Assembly: GCA_030762895.1 (NCBI GenBank)
Contig: CM061066.1
Coordinates: 9,328,047 to 9,392,046 of the forward strand
From: Sophora flavescens
Taxonomy: Eukaryota; Streptophyta; Magnoliopsida; Fabales; Fabaceae
Direction of reading: 5' to 3'
Length of the DNA stretch: 64,000 bases
Position numbers and translations under genes: made by a program. Within the stretch, counting starts at the first letter, position 1, and every line of letters begins with the position of its first letter. Below, piece after piece: positions 38,701 through 50,700 of the stretch. The notes beneath the pieces are model-generated. The model was given only the letters and a program-made list of their open reading frames with translations, ran no database searches and was not told the origin of the DNA.

Positions 38701-41700
38701 ACCCAAAACCCTATTTTTAACACCAAACCCTAATTCAAAGCCTAAATCCTAATTTTGACCCTAAACCCTAATTTTGATCCTAAACCCTAAATTTGAACCA
38801 AAACCCTAATTTAGACCCAAAAACCTAACTCTAACCCTAATTTAGACCCAAAACCCTAATTCTAACCCTATTTTTGTCCCAAAATCCTTTTTTTTAACTC
38901 AAAACCCAAATTCAAATACTAAACCCAGACACTAATTCTAATCCAAAACCCTAAATTTTGACCCTAAACCCTAAATTTAATCCAAAACCCTAATGTTGAA
39001 CCAGAACCCTAATTTTGACCCAAAACCCTAATTCAAACCATAAACCCTAATTTTTGACCCAAAACCCAAATTATAGACCGTAGCCCTACTTTTGACCCTA
39101 GACCCTAACGTTGATCCTAAACCATGAATTTGAACCAAAACCCTAATTCTAACCCTATTTTTGTCCCAAAACCCTAAATTTAACCCAGAACCCTAATTTT
39201 AATCCAAAACCCTAAATTTTGACCCTAAACCCGAATTTTGACCTAGAACCCTAATTCAAACCAAAAACCGAAATTCTGACCCAAAACCCAAATTATAACC
39301 CAAAGCCCTAATTTGGACCCAAAACCCTAATTCTGACCCAAAACCCTAATTTAGACCCAAAACCCTATTTTTAACACAAAACCCTAATTCAAAGCCTAAA
39401 TTCTAATTTTGACCCTAAACCCTAATTTTGATCCTAAACCCTAAATTTGAACCAAAACCCTAATTTAGACCCAAAAAACCTAATTCTAACCCTAATTTAG
39501 ACCCAAAACCCAAATTCTAACCCTATTTTTGTCCAAAAATCCTTTTTTTTAACTCAAAACCCAAATTCAAACCCTAAACCCAGACACTAATTCTAATCCA
39601 AAACCCTAAATTTTGACCCTAAACCCTAAATTTAATCCAAAACCCTAATGTTGACCCAGAACCCTAATTTTGACCCAAAACCCGAATTTTGACCAAACCC
39701 TAATTCAAACCCTAAACCCTAATTTTAACCCAAAACCGAAATGTTGACCCAAAACCCAAATTAAAACCCGTAGCCCTAATTTTGACCCTAAACCCTAACG
39801 TTGATACTAAACCCTTAATTTGAACCAAAACCCTAATTCTAACCCTATTTTTGTCCCAAGACCCTAAATTTAACCCAGAACCCTAATTTTAATCCAAAAC
39901 CCTAAATTTTGACCCTAAACCCTAAATTTGACCCAGAACCCTAATTTAGACCCAAAACCCTAATTTAGACCCAAAACTTAATTCTGGCCCTAATTTACAC
40001 CCAAAACCCTAATTCTAAGCCTATTTTTGACCCAAAACCCTAATTCAAACCCTACACCCCAATTTTGACCCAGAGCCCTATCTTTGACCCAAAACCCTAA
40101 TTTTGACACATAACCCTATTTTTAACCCAAAACCCTAATTCAAAGCCTAAACCCAAATTTTAACCATAAACTCTAATTTTGATCCTAAACCCTAAATTTG
40201 AACCAAAATCCCAATTCTAACCCTATTTTTGTCCCAAAACCCTATTTTGGACCCAAAACCATAATTTAGACCCAAAACCCTATTTCTCACCCTATTCTTG
40301 TCCCAAACCCCTATTTTTAACCCAAAACCCTAATTCAAACCCTAAACCCAAATTATGACCCTAAACCCTAAATTTAACCCAGAACCCTAAATTTGATCCA
40401 TAACCCTAATTTTAACCCAAAACCTATTGATCACAAACCCTAATTCTGATCCAAAACCCTAATTCGAACCCTATTTTTGACCCAAATCCCTATTTTAAAC
40501 TCAAAACCCTAATTCAAACCCTAAATCCTAATTTTGACCTTAAACCCTAATTTTGATCCAAACCCCTAAATTTGGCCCAAAACCCTAATTCTAAACCTAA
40601 TTTAGACCCAAACCCCTAATTCTAACCCTATTTTTAACTCAAAACCATAATTAAAACCCTAAACCCAAAATTCGACCCTAAACCCTAAATTTAATTTAGA
40701 ATACTAATTTTTACCCGAAACCCAAAAACCTAAATTTTGATCCAAAACCCTAATTTTAACCCAGAACCCTAAATTTGACCCGGATCCCTAATTTCAACCC
40801 AAAGCCATAATTTTGACCCAAAACCCTAATTCTGGCCCTAATTTAGACCCAAAACCCTATTTTTTTACCCAAAACCCTAATTCTGACACTAAACCCTAAT
40901 TGGGACCCAAAACCGAAATTTTGACCCTAAACCCTAATTTTGACCCTAAACCCTAATTCTAACCATTTTTTTTGTCCCAAACCCTTTTTTTAACTCAAGA
41001 CCCTATACCTTAATTTTGACCCAAAACCCAAATTTGGACCCAAAACCCTAATTCTACCCTATTTTTGTCCCAAAACCCTATTTTTAACTCAAAACCCTAA
41101 TTCAAACATAAACCCTAACGTTGATCCTAAACCCGAATTTGAACCAAAACCCTAATTTAGACCCAAAACCTAATTCTAACCCTAATTGGACCCAAAACCC
41201 TAATTCTAACCCTATTTTTGTCCCCAATTCCTTTTTTCACTCAAAACCCAAATTCAAACCCTAAACCGAGACACTATATCTAATCCAAAACCCTAAATTT
41301 TGACCCTAAACCCTAAATTTAATCCAAATACCTAATGTTGACCCAGAACCCTAATTTTGACACAAAACCCGAATTTTGACCCGAGACCCTAATTCAAACC
41401 CTAAACCCTAATTTTGACCCAAAGCCTAAATTATAACCCATGACCTAATTTTGACCCAAAACACCAATTCTGACCCAAAACCCTAATTTAGACACAAAAC
41501 CCTATTTTAACCCAAAACCTAATTCAAAGCCTAAACCCTAATTTGGACCCTAAACCCTAACGTTGATCCTAAACCCTGAATTTGAACCAAACCCCTAATT
41601 CTAACCCTATTTTTGTCCCAAAACCCTAAATTTAACCCATAACCCTAATTTTAGTCCAAAACCCTAATTTTGATCCTAAACCCTCAAATTGAACCAAAAC

Positions 41701-44298
41701 CCTAATTTAGACCCAAAACGCTAATTCTAACCCTATTTTTGATCCAAAACCCTTTTTTTAACTCAAAACCCAAATTCAAACCCTAAACCCAGACACTAAT
41801 TCTAATCCAACACCCTAAATTTTGACCCTAAACCCTAAATTTAATCCAAATCCATAATGTTGACCCAGAACCCTAATTTTGACCCAAAATCCGAATTTTG
41901 ACCCGAAACCCTAATTCAAACCCTAAACCCTAATTTTGACCCAAAACCGAAATTTTGACCCAAAACCAAAATTATAACCCGTAGCCCTAATTTTGACCCT
42001 AAACCCTAACGTTGATCCTAAACCCTGAATTTGAACCAAAACCCTAATTCTAACCCTATTTTTGTCCCAAAACCCTAAATTTAACCCAGAACCCTAATTT
42101 TAATCCAAAACCCTAAATTTTGACCCTAAACCCTAAATTTGACCCAGAACCCTAATTCAAACCAAAAACCCTAATTTTAACCCAAAACCGAAATTGTGAC
42201 CCAAAATTCAAATTATAACCCAAAGCCCTAATTTGGACCCAAAACCCTAATTCTGACCCAAAACCCTAATTTAGACCCAAAACCCTATTTTTAACACCAA
42301 ACCCTAATTCAAAGCCTAAATCCTAATTTTGACCCTAAACCCTAATTTTGATCCTAAACCCTAAATTTGAACCAAAACCCTAATTTAGACCCAAAAACCT
42401 AACTCTAACCCTAATTTAGACCCAAAACCCTAATTCTAACCCTATTTTTGTCCCAAAATCCTTTTTTTTAACTCAAAACCCAAATTCAAATACTAAACCC
42501 AGACACTAATTCTAATCCAAAACCCTAAATTTTGACCCTAAACCCTAAATTTAATCCAAAACCCTAATGTTGAACCAGAACCCTAATTTTGACCCAAAAC
42601 CCGAATTTTGACCCGAAACCCTAATTCAAACCCTAAACCCTAATTTTGACCCAAAACCGAATTTTTGACCCAAAACCCAAATTATAACCCGTAGCCCTAA
42701 TTTTGACCCTAAACCCTAACGTTGATCCTAAACCATGAATTTGAACCAAAACCCTAATTCTAACCCTATTTTTGTCCCAAAACCCTAAATTTAACCCAGA
42801 ACCCTAATTTTAATCCAAAACCCTAAATTTTGACCCTAAACCCGAATTTTGACCTAGAACCCTAATTCAAACCAAAAACCGAAATTCTGACCCAAAACCC
42901 AAATTATAACCCAAAGCCCTAATTTGGACCCAAAACCCTAATTCTGACCCAAAACCCTAATTTAGACCCAAAACCCTATTTTTAACACAAAACCCTAATT
43001 CAAAACCTAAATTCTAATTTTGACCCTAAACCCTAATTTTGATCCTAAACCCTAAATTTGAACCAAAACCCTAATTTAGACCCAAAAACCTAATTCTAAC
43101 CCTAATTTAGACCCAAAACCCAAATTCTAACCCTATTTTTGTCCAAAAATCCTTTTTTTTAACTCAAAACCCAAATTCAAACCCTAAACCCAGACACTAA
43201 TTCTAATCCAAAACCCTAAATTTTGACCCTAAACCCTAAATTTAATCCAAAACCCTAATGTTGACCCAGAACCCTAATTTTGACCCAAAACCCGAATTTT
43301 GACCCGAAACCCTAATTCAAACCCTAAACCCTAATTTTGACCCTAAACCCTAACGTTGATACTAAACCCTTAATTTGAACCAAAACCCTAATTCTAACTC
43401 TATTTGTGTCCCAAGACCCTAAATTTAACCCAGAACCCTAATTTTAATCCAAAACCCTAAATTTTGACCCTAAACCCTAAATTTGACCCAGAACCCTAAT
43501 TTTGACCCAAAACCCTGATTTAGACCCAAAACTTAATTCTGGCCCTAATTTACACCCAAAACCCTAATTCTAAGCCTATTTTTGACCCAAAACCCTAATT
43601 CAAACCCTACACCCCAATTTTGACCCAGAGCCCTATCTTTGACCCAAAACCCTAATTTTGACACATAACCCTATTTTTAACCCAAAACCCTAATTCAAAG
43701 CCTAAACCCAAATTTTAACCATAAACTCTAATTTTGATCCTAAACCCTAAATTTGAACCAAAATCCCAATTCTAACCCTATTTTTGTCCCAAAACCCTAT
43801 TTTGGACCCAAAACCATAATTTAGACCCAAAACCCTATTTCTCACCCTATTCTTGTCCCAAACCCCTATTTTTAACCCAAAACCCTAATTCAAACCCTAA
43901 ACCCAAATTATGACCCTAAACCCTAAATTTAACCCAGAACCCTAAATTTGATCCATAACCCTAATTTTAACCCAAAACCTATTGATCACAAACCCTAATT
44001 CTGATCCAAAACCCTAATTCGAACCCTATTTTTGACCCAAATCCCTATTTTAAACTCAAAACCCTAATTCAAACCCTAAATCCTAATTTTGACCATATAC
44101 CCTAATTTTGATCCAAACCCCTAAATTTGGCCCAAAACCCTAATTCTAAACCTAATTTAGACCCAAACCCCTAATTCTAACCCTATTTTTAACTCAAAAC
44201 CATAATTAAAACTCTAAACCCAAAATTTGACCCTAAACCCTAAATTTAATTTAGAATACTAATTTTTACCCGAAACCCAAAACCTAAATTTTGATCCA
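26713..44298. repeat. Telomere-like satellite, C-rich strand on top (inverted relative to flanks)
   Basis: This is the same family, now reading CCCTAAACCCTAATTTTGACC on the plus strand, so the whole 17.6 kb block is inverted relative to the satellite on both sides. The first 4.6 kb is irregular. No inserted element and no plausible coding region were found in it. The order of variant monomers differs from the left arrays, so it is not a simple mirror copy of the nearby G-rich block. Confidence 0.92.
31300..44298. repeat. 3.6 kb higher-order repeat, about 3.6 copies
   Basis: Independent markers give the same period. GACACTATATCTAATCC occurs at about 34096, 37694 and 41270. CCTATTTCTCACCCTATTC occurs at 33063, 36682, 40279 and 43834 (spacings 3619, 3597 and 3555). 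Each unit contains four sub-blocks headed by GACACTA...TCTAATCC, spaced about 0.52, 0.70 and 0.68 kb, plus a spacer of about 1.7 kb. An earlier relative of the second marker is at 28241, off-period. Private variants are shared copy to copy, which indicates recent amplification. The right edge runs into the assembly gap. Confidence 0.88.
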
Positions 44299-44798
44299 NN
44301 NNNNNNNNNNNNNNNNNNNNNNNNNNNNNNNNNNNNNNNNNNNNNNNNNNNNNNNNNNNNNNNNNNNNNNNNNNNNNNNNNNNNNNNNNNNNNNNNNNNN
44401 NNNNNNNNNNNNNNNNNNNNNNNNNNNNNNNNNNNNNNNNNNNNNNNNNNNNNNNNNNNNNNNNNNNNNNNNNNNNNNNNNNNNNNNNNNNNNNNNNNNN
44501 NNNNNNNNNNNNNNNNNNNNNNNNNNNNNNNNNNNNNNNNNNNNNNNNNNNNNNNNNNNNNNNNNNNNNNNNNNNNNNNNNNNNNNNNNNNNNNNNNNNN
44601 NNNNNNNNNNNNNNNNNNNNNNNNNNNNNNNNNNNNNNNNNNNNNNNNNNNNNNNNNNNNNNNNNNNNNNNNNNNNNNNNNNNNNNNNNNNNNNNNNNNN
44701 NNNNNNNNNNNNNNNNNNNNNNNNNNNNNNNNNNNNNNNNNNNNNNNNNNNNNNNNNNNNNNNNNNNNNNNNNNNNNNNNNNNNNNNNNNNNNNNNNN
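44299..44798. other. Assembly gap, 500 N
   Basis: There are exactly 500 unknown bases, a customary placeholder length, so the true distance is unknown. The satellite is C-rich on the left and G-rich on the right, so the join is also a strand switch. Confidence 0.99.
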
Positions 44799-47700
44799 AA
44801 ATTAGGTTTAGAATTAGGGTTTTGGGCCAAATTTAGGGGTTTGGATCAAAATTAGGGTTTAGGGTCAAAATTAGGATTTAGGGTTTGAATTAGGGTTTTG
44901 AGTTTAAAATAGGGATTTGGGTCAAAAATAGGGTTCGAATTAGGGTTTTGGATCAGAATTAGGGTTTGGGATCAATAGGTTTTGGGTTAAAATTAGGGTT
45001 ATGGATCAAATTTAGGATTCTGGGTTAAATTTAGGGTTTGGGGTCATAATTTGGGTTTAGGGTTTGAATTAGGGTTTTGGGTTAAAAATAGGGGTTTGGG
45101 ACAAAAATAGGGTGAGAATTAGGGTTTTGGGTCTAAATTATGGTTTTGGGTCCAAAATAGGGTTTTGGGACAAAAATAGGGTTAGAATTAGGATTTTGGT
45201 TCAGATTTAGGGTTTAGGATCAAAATTAGGGTTTATGGTTAAAATTTGGGTTTAGGCTTTGAATTAGGGTTTTGGGTTAAAAATAGGGTTTTGTGTCAAA
45301 ATTAGGGTTTTGGGTCAAAGTTAGGGCTCTGGGTCAAAATTGGGGTTTAGGGTTTGAATTAGGGTTTTGGGTCAAAAATAGGCTTAGAATTAGGGTTTTG
45401 GGTCTAAATTAGGGTTAGAATTAAGTTTTGGGTCAAAATTAGGGTTTTGGGTCAAAATTAGGGTTCTGGGTGAAATTTAGGGTTTAGGATCAAAATTTAG
45501 GGTTTTGGATTAAAATTAGGGTTCTGGGATAAATTTAGGGTTTTGGGACAAAAATAAGGTTAGAATTAGGGTTTTGGTTCAAATTCAGGGTTTAGGATCA
45601 ACGTTAGGGTTTAGGGTCAAAATTAGGGCTACGGGTTTTAATTTAGGTTTTGGGTCAAAATTTCGGTTTTGGGTCAAAATTAGGGTTTAGGGTTTGAATT
45701 AGGGTTTCGGGTCAAAATTCGGGTTTTTGGTTAAAATTTAGGGTTTTGGATTAGAATTAGTGTCTGGGTTTAGGGTTTGAATTTGGGTTTTGAGTTAAAA
45801 AAAGGGTTTTGGAACAAAAATAGGGTTAGAATTAGCGTTTTGGGTCTAAATTAGGGTTTTGGTTCAATTTGAGGGTTTAGGATCAAAATTAGGGTTTTGG
45901 ACTAAAATTAGGGTTAAGGGTTAAATTTAGGGTTTTGGTACAAAAATAGGGTTAGAATTAGGGGTTTGGTTCAAATTCAGGGTTTAGGATCAACGTTAAG
46001 GTTTAGGGTCAAAATTAGGGTTTAGGCTTTGAATTAGGGTTTTGGGTAAAAAATAGGGGTTTGTGTCTAAATTAGGGGTTTGGGTCAGAAATGGTGTTTT
46101 GGGTCAAAGTTAGGGCTGCGGGTTATAATTTAGGCTTTGGGTCAAAATTAGGGTTCAGGGTTTGAATTAGGGTCTCAGGTCAAAATTCGGGTTTTGTGTC
46201 AAAATTAGGGTTCTGGTCAACATTAGGGATTCGGATTAAATTTAGGGTTTAGGGTCAAAATTTAGGGTTTTGGATTAGAAATAGTGTCTGGGTCTAAATT
46301 AGGGTTTTGGTTCAATTTCAGGGTTTAGGATTAACCTTAGGGTTTAGGCTTTGAATTAGGGTTTTGGGTTAAAAATAGGGTTTGGGGACAAAAATAGGGT
46401 AGAATTAGGGTTTTGGGTCTAAATTAGGGTTTGGGTCCAAAATAGGGTTTTGGGTCAAAATTTGGGTTTTGGGTCAAAATTAAGGTATAGGGTCTTGAGT
46501 TAAAAAAAGGGTTTGGGACAAAAAAAAGGGTCAAAATTATGGTTTATGGGTCAACATTTCGGTTTTGGGTCCCAATCAGGGTTTAGTGTCAGAATTAGGG
46601 TTTTGGGTAAAAAATAGGGTTTTAGGTCTAAATTAGGGCCAGAATTAGGGTTTTGGGTCAAAATTATGGCTTTGGGTTGAAATTAGGGTTCCGGGTCAAA
46701 TTTAGGGTTCTGGGTTAAAATTATGGTTTTGGATCAAAATTTAGGTTTTTGGGTTAAAATTTGGGTTTCAGGTAAAAATTAGTATTCTAAATTAAATTTA
46801 GGTTTTAGCGTCAAATTTTTGGTTTAGGGTTTTAATTATGGTTGAGTTAAAAATAGGGTTAGAATTAGGGGTTTGGGTCTAAATTAGGTTTAGAATTAGG
46901 GTTTTGGGCCAAATTTAGGGGTTTGGATCAAAATTAGGGTTTAGGGTCAAAATTAGGATTTAGGGTTTGAATTAGGGTTTTGAGTTTAAAATAGGGATTT
47001 GGGTCAAAAATAGGGTTCGAATTAGGGTTTTGGATCAGAATTAGGGTTTGTGATCAATAGGTTTTGGGTTAAAATTAGGGTTATGGATCAAATTTAGGGT
47101 TCTGGGTTAAATTTAGGGTTTGGGGTCATAATTTGGGTTTAGGGTTTGAATTAGGGTTTTGGGTTAAAAATAGGGGTTTGGGACAAAAATAGGGTGAGAA
47201 TTAGGGTTTTGGGTCTAAATTATGGTTTTGGGTCCAAAATAGGGTTTTGGGACAAAAATAGGGTTAGAATTAGGATTTTGGTTCAAATTTAGGGTTTAGG
47301 ATCAAAATTAGGGTTTATGGTTAAAATTTGGGTTTAGGCTTTGAATTAGGGTTTTGGGTTAAAAATAGGGTTTTGGGTCAAAGTTAGGGCTCTGGGTCAA
47401 AATTGGGGTTTAGGGTTTGAATTAGGGTTTTGGGTCAAAAATAGGCTTAGAATTAGGGTTTTGGGTCTAAATTAGGGTTAGAATTAAGTTTTGGGTCAAA
47501 ATTAGGGTTTTGGGTCAAAATTAGGGTTCTGGGTCAAATTTAGGGTTTAGGATCAAAATTTAGGGTTTTGGATTAAAATTGGGGTTCTGGGATTAATTTA
47601 GGGTTTTGGGACAAAAATAAGGTTAGAATTAGGGTTTTGGTTCAAATTCAGGGTTTAGGATCAACGTTAGGGTTTAGGGCCAAAATTAGGGCTAAGGGTT

Positions 47701-50700
47701 TTAATTTAGGTTTTGTGTCAAAATTTCGGTTTTGGGTCAAAATTAGGGTTTAGGGTTTGAATTAGGGTTTCGGGTCAAAATTCGGGTTTTTGGTCAAAAT
47801 TTAGGGTTTTGGATTAGAATTAGTGTCTGGGTTTAGGGTTTGAATTTGGGTTTTGAGTTAAAAAAAAGGGTTTTGGAACAAAAATAGGGTTAGAATTAGC
47901 GTTTTGGGTCTAAATTAGGGTTTTGGTTCAATTTGAGGGTTTAGGATCAAAATTAGGGTTTTGGACTAAAATTAGGGTTAAGGGTTAAATTTAGGGTTTT
48001 GGGACAAAAATAGGGTTAGAATTAGGGGTTTGGTTCAAATTCAGGGTTTAGGATCAACGTTAGGGTTTAGGGTCAAAATTAGGGTTTAGGCTTTGAATTA
48101 GGGTTTTGGGTAAAAAATAGGGTTTTGTGTCTAAATTAGGGTTTTGGGTCAGAATTGGTGTTTTGGGTCAAAATTAGGGCTGCGGGTTATAATTTAGGCT
48201 TTGGGTCAAAATTAGGGTTCAGGGTTTGAATTAGGGTCTCAGGTCAAAATTCGGGTTTTGTGTCAAAATTAGGGTTCTGGGTCAATATTAGGGATTTGGA
48301 TTAAATTTAGAGTTTAGGGTCAAAATTTAGGGTTTTGGATTAGAAATAGTGTCTGGGTCTAAATTAGGGTTTTGGTTCAATTTCAGGGTTTAGGAATAAC
48401 CGTAGGGTTTAGGCTTTGAATTAGGGTTTTGGGTTAAAAATAGGGTTTGGGGACAAAAATAGGGTAGAATTAGGGTTTTGGGTCTAAATTAGGGTTTGGA
48501 TCCAAAATAGGGTTTTGGGTCCAAATTTGGGTTTTGGGTCAAAATTAAGGTATAGGGTCTTGAGTTAAAAAAAGGGTTTGGGACAAAAAAAAAGGGTCAA
48601 AATTAGGGTTTAGGGGTCAAAATTTCGGTTTTGGGTCCCAATTAGGGTTTAGTGTCAGAATTAGGGTTTTGGGTAAAAAATAGGGTTTTGGGTCTAAATT
48701 AGGGTCAGAATTAGGGTTTTGGGTCAAAATTATGGCTTTGGGTTGAAATTAGGGTTCCGGGTCAAATTTAGGGTTCTGGGTTAAAATTATGGTTTTGGAT
48801 CAAAATTTAGGTTTTTGGGTTAAAATTTGGGTTTCGGGTAAAAATTAGTATTCTAAATTAAATTTAGGGTTTAGGGTCAAATTTTTGGTTTAGGGTTTTA
48901 ATTATGGTTGAGTTAAAAATAGGGTTAGAATTAGGGGTTTGGGTCTAAATTAGGTTTAGAATTAGGGTTTTGGGCCAAATTTAGAGGTTTGGATCAAAAT
49001 TAGGGTTTAGGGTCAAAATTAGGATTTAGGGTTTGAATTAGGGTTTTGAGTTTAAAATAGGGATTTGGGTCAAAATTAGGTTTCGAATTAGGGTTTTGGA
49101 TCAGAATTAGGGTTTGTGATCAATAGGTTTTGGGTTAAAATTAAGTTTATGGATCAAATTTAGGATTCTGGGTTAAATTTAGGGTTTGGGGTCATAATTT
49201 GGGTTTAGGGTTTGAATTAGGGTTTTGGGTTAAAAATAGGGGTTTGGGACAAAAATAGGGTGAGAATTAGGGTTTTGGGTCTAAATTATGGTTTTGGGTC
49301 CAAAATAGGGTTTTGGGACAAAAATAGGGTTAGAATTAGGATTTTGGTTCAGATTTAGGGTTTAGGATCAAAATTAGGGTTTATGGTTAAAATTTGGGTT
49401 TAGGCTTTGAATTAGGGTTTTGGGTTAAAAATAGGGTTTTGTGTCAAAATTAGGGTTTTGGGTCAAAGTTAGGGCTCTGGGTCAAAATTGGGGTTTAGGG
49501 TTTGAATTAGGGTTTTGGGTCAAAAATAGGCTTAGAATTAGGGTTTTGGGTCTAAATTAGGGTTAGAATTAAGTTTTGGGTCAAAATTAGGGTTTTGGTT
49601 CAAAATTAATGTTCTGGGTCAAATTTAGGGTTTAGGATCAAAATTTAGGGTTTTGGATTAAAATTGGGGTTCTGGGATTAATTTAGGGTTTTGGGACAAA
49701 AATAAGGTTAGAATTAGGGTTTTGGTTCAAATTCAGGGTTTAGGATCAACGTTAGGGTTTAGGGCCAAAATTAGGGCTAAGGGTTTTAATTTAGGTTTTG
49801 GGTCAAAATTTCGGTTTTGGGTCAAAATTAGGGTTTAGGGTTTGAATTAGGGTTTCGGGTCAAAATTCGGGTTTTTGGTCAAAATTTAGGGTTTTGGATT
49901 AGAATTAGTGTCTGGGTTTAGGGTTTGAATTTGGGTGTTGAGTTAAAAAAAGGGTTTTGGAACAAAAATAGGGTTAGAATTAGCGTTTTGGGTCTAAATT
50001 AGGGTTTTGGTTCAATTTGAGGGTTTAGGATCAAAATTAGGGTTTTGGACTAAAATTAGGGTTAAGGGTTAAATTTAGGGTTTTGGGACAAAAATAGGGT
50101 TAGAATTAGGGGTTTGGTTCAAATTCAGGGTTTAGGATCAACGTTAGGGTTTAGGGTCAAAATTAGGGTTTAGGCTTTGAATTAGGGTTTTGGGTAAAAA
50201 ATAGGGTTTTGTGTCTAAATTAGGGTTTTGGGTCAGAATTGGTGTTTTGGGTCAAAATTAGGGCTGCGGGTTATAATTTAGGCTTTGGGTCAAAATTAGG
50301 GTTCAGGGTTTGAATTAGGGTCTCAGGTCAAAATTCGGGTTTTGTGTCAAAATTAGGGTTCTGGGTCAACATTAGGGATTTGGATTAAATTTAGGGTTTA
50401 GGGTCAAAATTTAGGGTTTTGGATTAGAAATAGTGTCTGGGTCTAAATTAGGGTTTTGGTTCAATTTCAGGGTTTAGGATTAACCTTAGGGTTTAGGCTT
50501 TGAATTAGGGTTTTGGGTTAAAAATAGGGTTTGGGGACAAAAATAGGGTAGAATTAGGGTTTTGGGTCTAAATTAGGGTTTGGGTCCAAAATAGGGTTTT
50601 GGGTCCAAATTTGGGTTTTGGGTCCAAATTTTTGTTTGGGGTCAAAATTAAGGTATAGTGTCTTGAGTTAAAAAAAGGGTCAAAATTAGGGTTTAGGGGT

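Noticed and set aside
44246..44836. Open frames of about 190 codons across the gap
   Set aside because: They consist of unknown bases.
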